Source: Paramacrobiotus metropolitanus
Lineage: Eukaryota; Tardigrada; Eutardigrada; Parachela; Macrobiotidae
DNA length: 64,000 nt
Assembly: GCF_019649055.1 (NCBI RefSeq)
Contig: NW_026570300.1
Location: 595,520 to 659,519 of the forward strand
Direction: 5' to 3'
This document shows positions 57,820 to 64,000 of this stretch, piece by piece. The translations under genes and the position numbers were made by a program. Within the stretch, counting starts at the first letter, position 1. Every line of letters starts with the position of its first letter. Under the pieces are notes generated by a model. The model saw only the letters and a list, made by a program, of their open reading frames with translations. It made no database searches and was not told the DNA's origin.

Positions 57820-59599
57820 GCTCCGGTGACTCATTCGACCTCCAACATCCAACCGAACCACCGGACAAGGATAACCCGACTAACCAGCCGTTTAATTACC
57901 GGAACGAATTGAACCTCCCCATAACGGTCGAGGAAGGCACTCAACAGATAGTAGTCATCCTACAACTACTCGGACTGAACGAAAGTAGTTCCGAATACGA
58001 CTTCGCAAGAGCGATGTCAACCTCCACAAAGGAGGCGGAAACGGCTCGGAAGTTAGCCGCTCAGTTCGGCGTGTACGACAACAATGGCACCATCGAATCC
58101 TGGCCCGGGATGCAACAAGTACTCGAGGCAACCGACCCAATGCATCAACTTGGCGTTGGAACGTCGGAGGTGGGAACGCAGGAATTGCCCGACCTATGCA
58201 GCGCAACAAATGCGACTGCGCCGTTCGTAGCACAAAGTGACGCAGTACGGCCCGGCCACGGAAGTTGGACCGGATTGCCGGTGAAGATAAACTTAACCGA
58301 GCAGCCCAGACGAGGCCCAAGACGTGGAGGACCGGGACGCCGATCCACGCACCGGGGCAACCAAAACTTCCCCAATGTATCATCCGCCCGTACAACGGAT
58401 AGATACGCTGCAACAATGGCAACTATCGACCTCACCGAAGAACCGGGAGGATTCAAAGAATGGGAGACAGTCCCATTGGAAGTACAGGTACCCGTTTACT
58501 CTCGGCCAGGAGAAGCGGACCTCTTCCAACGACAACCAGCAAGAACAGTAGCTGGCTCTCGGACATTCCTCAATCTCGACTACATGTGGTCGAAACTGAG
58601 GCCAACGGAAACCAAAGTGGAGGAATGTAAACGCAAACAGGCACAACGGTTCGGAACCGCCGAAATACCGGAGGACGGAGTAGCTAACCGACCTGAGGTA
58701 CAAGAAGTGGTTGAAGTCGGAGTTGAACCAACTCAAGGCGCAACTCACCAGCCAGCCGACCACGGACCGGTGTCGTTAATTCCCATCAAAGTGATCAAAC
58801 CAACGATACGGGAAGTCACCTTTGAAAAAGGAACTCATAAGAAACCGAAAACAGTTCGGGCTTGGACACACGAAATCCAAGTCGGATCCACGCCCACATT
58901 GGCGAGTTGGATACCGGAGCGGAAACTTCGCTCATCGAGCAACGGTTTTGCGAGAGGAACGATTTAACCATACAACCCTTCGGACATTACACCAAAATAC
59001 TTGGTGTAGGCGGACAAGTCGCCTTTATGGTGTCTCATTGCTGTACCGCACCTGTAACAATGCAGGGCTTTACAAGCCACCATACTTTCCACGTCCTGCC
59101 GACCGAAGCGGACATCTTAGTGCTACTCGGATGCAACCACCTGCATTCGAAGTTCACCTTCGTCTTAACACCGATTCTTACCCCGGAACAACCCGGAGGA
59201 ACGACGGTAGTGCAGTCTACCCCGATACCAGAGGCATCGGGCGTGTTACCAAGTGAAGCGAGGATAAGTCGGATTGATCACCCTTCGGACTCTTCGCGTA
59301 ACATTTGCCGTGACTGCCGGGACAACAACCGGACTCTGCTCGAGGAACTCAAGCTGCACAACGCCATTGAAGCGTACAAAGGACGAAAAAGCACCGGCAC
59401 ACTACGAACGGCGAAGACCGTACTGAAGTCTATCCCGATACCAGAGGCATCCGCTGACGCGGCAACTTGGTTCTCGGGAGCTCGACACTTAGAGGACGAA
59501 GTTTGGAAATGGGAAGATGAACGAATTTCGATTCACCGACAGTACAAGGAATACGGACTTCCCATACCACCCCCTTGGAAATGCCGTGCCAGGAATTAG
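57816..59599 (+). pseudogene. pol: Retrotransposon pol, N-terminal extension and aspartic protease
   Basis: ATG 57816 overlaps the gag stop (ATGA). A 383-codon frame with no recognised domain, containing an Arg/Gly-rich stretch (RRGPRRGGPGRRSTHRG, about 58320), runs to 58967. A frame change near 58905 leads to the retropepsin motif LDTGAETSLIEQRF (about 58910) and the flap/strand segment ILGVGGQVAF, with DILVLLGC (about 59120) as the second half-site, where the family has LLG-D/C. The frame closes at TAG 59597-59599. Cleaves gag and pol in an active element. Confidence 0.8.
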
Positions 59600-60495
59600 G
59601 CTTCCAACTCTTCGCCTGCATTCAGCGAGTACAGTTGCACGGAGAATCGTCAACGACTGCATTTTGGCCCGGCGAAGTCCCCGGAAAAACAAGTTTCGCG
59701 GAAGTCCCGAAAACAAGTGGTACGGACAATAAAGACTCATCACGACCTAGCTCATCACGGTCGGAAACGCAAAGATAGATCACTTTCGGAAGCCCCAACG
59801 GACGAGCATCCGATGGCTGAGCAACATAGGCTCACAGCCAACCGACCTTGAGAATCAGAACGGAGCGAGTCGACCTACCCAACCGGAGGACATAGCCGAC
59901 CAATCCGAACTGACCACACAGGTCGAAGTCGGTAACATACCACAGGTCGGACATGAAGATGGAACAACCGCCGAAAATGGAATTATCAGTCGGACAACTC
60001 GGACATACAAAGTACGAGTGACTCGGTGGACACGGTCTCCGCTAACCGACCTTCTGAAGAATCCGAGGAAGAAGACGACGAAGAATTTGCCCTGTCAGTC
60101 CGACACTGTAAGACGGACAAACCGAGCATAAACGACTCGGATGATTCTTCATCGGAAGACGAAGAACCGACCTTCGATGTTCGGCTAACTGCAGCATTGC
60201 GGTCTGTAGTTCACACAGAATTTATAGACGAGCAACCGGAACAAACCGAGCAAGGTAAATCGGTCGACCCTAAACAACAGGAGGAACTCGACCAACTTAA
60301 GCTTTTGTGGGAATTTGGAGGAGGTAAACCGGAGGAAGACGATCTAAGATCTTCAACTTTAATCATCCAGCAGTTGTCGACGGAACAACCGACCTTGGTT
60401 AACTTGACCGACCAACAGAAGTCAGTGCAGTTCAACACATGGAAGGCACGGGTCGCCAAAGTTAAGACGATTGAAGAGCTGAACCTGGACAACAA
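59600..60495 (+). pseudogene. Acidic spacer between protease and reverse transcriptase
   Basis: Includes a 165-codon frame (60026-60523) with EESEEEDDEEFALSVRH and DSDDSSSEDEEP. No fold was recognised. It is probably an inter-domain linker of pol in the intact element, now separated by frame changes. Confidence 0.5.
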
Positions 60496-62504
60496 ATGCC
60501 CAAAAGCTCATCATTTAAAGTAGCTAAGACATGGCCACCCACACGGGAAGTGAAGCCAAAACCCCAATTCGAAGTTTTCGAGGCAACAGGAGTTCAATCT
60601 CAACGGAAGGTCAAACTCATACCTCGAGCCATAACAATGGTAGAAGTCGTCCTGGACGTACCGGTATCCACTGGACACAAATTGATGTACCTAGGTGAAT
60701 CCGATCCTAAACGAGACGGAATCGAATTCATGGACGGCGTAACCAAGCATGACGGAAAACGATTCACCGTCATGGTGGCAAATCATACTCACTGAGAGGT
60801 CACCTTACGCAAAGGTGCACCGATGGGCCGAGTCGAAGCATTTACAATGATGGCGGACGACCAGAAGGTCGAAGAAGCACGAGTCAACATGGCTGAGGTA
60901 GAAAAGGAAGACGCGGAATCCCAAGAGGAGCGACGGAGAATCATCGACTCCATGAATTTCGTAAAAAACTTAACGGACGAGCAACTAGCCAAACTGAAGG
61001 CAGTTGCATGGGATTACCGGACCGTATTTCCGACCTCGAAGAAGCCTTACGGAGACGTCAAAGGGGTAACACATACCATTTATGTCCAAGGCGCACCGCC
61101 GATTAACATGAACCCCACCAGGACAAGCTGGAAGGGAAGGGGATTCATCCAAAAACACGTGCAAAAGATGCTCAACCAAGAAGTCATCGAACCGTCATCG
61201 GCTGCATGGAGCTTCCCCGTCGTCTTAGCCGCAAAACGAAACGGAGACGGCACGGTAGGAACACGCTTCTGTATCAACTATATAAAGTTGAATGCCGTCA
61301 CAACGAAGAACAACTACCCACTACCGAACCCGGACGAGCTACTGGACCGATGCGCGGGAATGGAATATTAAGGCAAGGTAGACTGTCAGTCCGGCTTTTG
61401 GCAAATTCCCATGGACGAAAAATCCAAAGACTACGACGACCTTCGTAACACCCGAAGGAATGTGGCGATTTAACCGTATGCCGTTTGGAGTCTGCAAGGG
61501 ACCAGCAACCTTCCACATGCATATGGACAAAATAACACCATCAGCTCGGAAGAAAGGTATGTTTGCCTACATTGACGAAATCATCTTCTTCGGCAAAACG
61601 TTTGAAGACTTCCTGGAGGCTTTCCTAACAACTCTCGAATGCCTCCGCGATGCTGGGTTCACGGTCAAACCCTCGAAATGTGAGATCGGGAACGGACAGA
61701 CTGCTGTTCCTTGGACACGTCCTTAGTAAAGACGGAGTCCAGACCGATGACGAGAAAGTGGCCTGTATCGCAGAACAAAGCTGCCCGCAAACAGAACGAC
61801 AACTCAGGTCGTTCCTCGGACTGGCCAACTACTATCGTCAGTTCATCCGACGATACGCTAAAAAAACTTCGAAAATGTACGAGCTCCTACGGAAGGACAA
61901 GAATATCAAGCTCGATTGGACGGACGCCCACACGGCCGAGTTCAACGACATTAAGAAGGCGCTAACAGAAGCACCTGTACTGACGAAGTTCGACTCGACT
62001 AAGAAGACCGTCATTGGATGCGACGCAAGCGGAGCCGGACTTGGCGCAGTGATCTCACAAGACGATCACCCAATCGCCTACGTCAGCAGAGTCCTACGCG
62101 AACCGGAACTCAACTATGCAGTTACCGAATGGGAATGTTTGGCCGTGGTTTGGGCTGTGCAGAAATTCAAGCACTTCATCGACCACGGACCATTCACCGT
62201 AAGGACGAATCACCGAGCATTGCAGAACCTGCTCCAATGCGAGTCGAATCGACCTGGCGTCAATCCTCGAATAACGAGATGGGCACTGGCTTTACAAGGA
62301 CGGGACATAACCATCGAGTATAAGCCAGGTGTATTCTGCGACGATGCAGATGCCCTGTCGAGGTGGCCGCTGGAACGCAGTGAAGACAAAGATCCACACG
62401 AAGAGTTGGATCAAGTCCTCAACTTCGAGGACTTTAAGGACGAAATTAGGGTCTGCACAATACGGACTCTTCGTCGTCTGAAGGCTAACGCTTCCAAGAA
62501 GTAG
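60496..62504 (+). pseudogene. pol: Retrotransposon reverse transcriptase and RNase H
   Basis: From 60496 a frame interrupted by TGA at 60793-60795 leads into RT: PPINMNPTRTSWKGRGFIQ, EVIEPSSAAWSFPVVLAAK and RFCINYIKLNAVT (about 61270; the family has Asp where Asn is seen). TAA at 61369-61371 and a frame change near 61430 follow. Then come MWRFNRMPFGVCKGPATFH and the catalytic box FAYIDEIIFFG (about 61575), where YxDD has become YIDE. A further change near 61700 leads to LLFLGHVLSKDGV and RNase H: IGCDASGAGLGAVI, TEWECLAVVWAVQKFKHFI and RTNHRAL (the family has D-H), ending at 62504. The several altered catalytic residues argue for an inactive copy. Confidence 0.88.
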
Positions 62505-62513
62505 AAAAAGGAT

Positions 62514-64000
62514 ATGAAGGAACCACCAAAAATCCCTCTTCCACCGGTTCTCCCCGGATGTAACGTGATATCCGACTGGCATGACTTGAGTACCACAGAA
62601 GTCCGAGTCATAAACATACCAGCACCGGAGACACCGGAACCGACTATTTGGACCGTCAACACGACGGATGACGACGAGTTGGACGCTGAAGAAACGCTTC
62701 CACCTCCGCCCGAACCGAATATGGAACTTTGGAAAGCGCAGTTGCGAGAACCGCAACTACGCAAAATCATTGATGAACTGGAAAACCCAGAGAAACTCGA
62801 CCATAAGTCGAAACATTGGAACACTTCCAGATGGCGCAAGGAGTTTTGTACAGACTGAAAACGATAAACACAAAGTTGGAACGTTGCTTCGTCGTACCAC
62901 TCTTTATGTGCAATCAACTAATCCGATTGCTCCACGATGGAAAAACCGGAAACCACTTCGGACGGGAGAAGACGATCGAAGCACTGAAGTTGCGTTACTA
63001 CTGGACTCGCATGAATAGCGACGCCATCTCATACATCGAGAAATGCCGACAGTGCATCATGACGCATAAACAACGGTGTCCACTACCCGGTAAACTCTAA
63101 AAGACGGAAGTCGGCGAAGCTTGGTATCGCATCTATGCGGACTTCAAAGGTCCTCTTCCTCGGACGGAGACGAAGGGATACCAGTATATCGCAGTGGTAA
63201 CTGGCCAGCTGACGAAGTTCACCGTCGCCGGGCAACGAAGACGAACACCGCGAGAGAATTCGAGAGGTTCTTCGTCAAAGATGTCCTACTAAGGTATGGC
63301 ATGCCGACCTTCATCCACTCGGAAAGAGGGACACACTTTACGGCGAAGACGTTCGCTAAGGTCGCACGGATTTTCGGCATCCAACACACGCTTGGAACTG
63401 CCCACCATCCAGTAGGACAAGGACAAGTCGAACGGCAGATGCAGACGATATGGGACGGAATACGGAAGTTCTGCGACGTAAGAGACGGGCACCGTTGGCA
63501 CAGCGCCTTAGATTATGTCGTCTGTGGAATTAACCGAGCAGTCCACGCTGCGACGAAGTTCTTACCATTTTACATGCTGTACGGTCGAGAAATGACCATG
63601 CCACACGACATAGTGGCCGGAACGAACACACCGGAAACCTTCACGGACAAGGAACACTACATCCGACGGATCAAAGAACGACATCAGCGCTCACATGAGA
63701 TTGCCCGCATCAACATCGATGAGGCATTCGAACGAAACGCCGAGCACTACAACAAGAAGAAGTCGAATCCGACCTTCAAACCGGGAGATAAGGTAACGGT
63801 GGAATTTCCGACCAAGGATCCAACTCGGAAGGAACGCTACAACGGAGTCTGGACGGTCATCAACTACGTTGGCCCAAACAACTTGCTCATTCGATGCGAA
63901 GACGGACGTGAAGATACGGTAGCCGTCGACGGAGTTAAACAATGCCGAGTCGAGACAAGTCGACCAGCAACTCGGTCAACTGGCCCAGTAGCCGACCCTA
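62514..64000 (+). pseudogene. pol: Retrotransposon integrase (continues past the edge)
   Basis: A linker (62514-62858) changes frame into the HHCC zinc domain: LLHDGKTGNHFGREKT (two His) and YIEKCRQC (about 63030-63050). TAA at 63098-63100 and further shifts near 63230 interrupt. The catalytic core shows the first Asp in IYADFKG (about 63140), HSERGTHF (about 63320) where the family has Ser-Asp-Arg-Gly, and the Glu in HPVGQGQVERQMQT (about 63420). The C-terminal part has LPFYMLYGREMTMPHD, FKPGDKVTVEF and YNGVWTVINYVGPNNLLIR, typical of the GPY/F module (GP present), then enters the linker before the missing 3' LTR. Confidence 0.88.

Larger units (their letters stand above)
52869..64000 (+). 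mobile_element. Ty3/gypsy LTR retrotransposon, degenerate, continuing past the right edge
   Basis: Order on the plus strand: possible 5' LTR, long leader, gag with capsid and CCHC knuckle, protease, reverse transcriptase, RNase H, integrase. This is the Ty3/gypsy order. The 3' LTR is outside the window. The coding frame changes many times and there are several in-frame stops, so this copy is inactive or badly assembled. Confidence 0.92.

Noticed and set aside
61260-63330. G-to-A hypermutation of the retrotransposon
   Set aside because: Some catalytic changes fit Asp-to-Asn, but others are Asp-to-Glu (C-to-A), so a single editing process does not explain them.
1-64000. tRNA, rRNA, riboswitch or replication origin
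   Set aside because: No clover-leaf boxes, rRNA core sequence or other RNA signature was seen by eye; a covariance-model search would be needed to exclude small RNAs.

Overview
The window is nuclear DNA of a metazoan, most likely an invertebrate. Host genes are split by many short GT-AG introns, there is a spliced single-domain rhodanese gene, and the mobile DNA includes a Polinton/Maverick element, a Ty3/gypsy LTR retrotransposon, a MULE exon, MITEs and a long satellite. Arthropod-like core promoter words (TATA plus a GCAGTTC initiator) hint at an ecdysozoan, but I cannot name the organism. No rRNA, tRNA or CRISPR was seen.

Region 1 (1-22862) is a head-to-tail family of three minus-strand aldehyde oxidase/xanthine dehydrogenase-like genes. 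The leftmost copy runs off the left edge. The middle copy (10274-3825) appears to lack exons of its FAD domain. The right copy (22862-13793) is the most complete. A plus-strand single-domain rhodanese gene (11220-12049) lies between the middle and right copies. A ~1.1-kb tandem duplication (12016-14262) has copied the last rhodanese exon together with the 3' exons of the right copy. The largest intron of the right copy holds a separate plus-strand unit (TATA box, secreted cysteine-rich peptide exon, poly(A) signal; 18741-19367) that looks like a neuropeptide- or peptide-toxin-type precursor.

Region 2 (22863-27600) is transposon-rich intergenic DNA: a TIR element with a transposase-like fragment, a strong hairpin, an inverted 85-bp repeat, and a Gly/Asn-repeat ORF.

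Region 3 (about 27600-38575) is a Polinton/Maverick, an integrated virus-like element. It carries a protein-primed-type DNA polymerase B with introns, a retrovirus-like integrase, a single-jelly-roll minor capsid protein, a basic pVI-like protein, an F54H12.2-type major capsid protein, an adenain-like protease, two conserved late proteins on the other strand, and only the C-terminal end of the packaging ATPase. Several genes carry frameshifts or stops, so this copy is decaying or contains assembly indels.

Region 4 (about 38571-47905) is a 31-bp satellite with a ~1.27-1.3-kb higher-order period. It begins inside the Polinton ATPase gene, and the rest of that gene and the right Polinton end are absent.

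Region 5 (47906-52868) holds TTAGG-containing minisatellites in both orientations, a truncated FLYWCH-MULE transposase exon, a hAT-type MITE with an 8-bp target-site duplication, and a foldback element.

Region 6 (52869-64000, continuing past the edge) is a degenerate Ty3/gypsy retrotransposon with gag and a pol containing protease, RT, RNase H and integrase. Gag and pol overlap by an ATGA stop-start, and there are many frameshifts.
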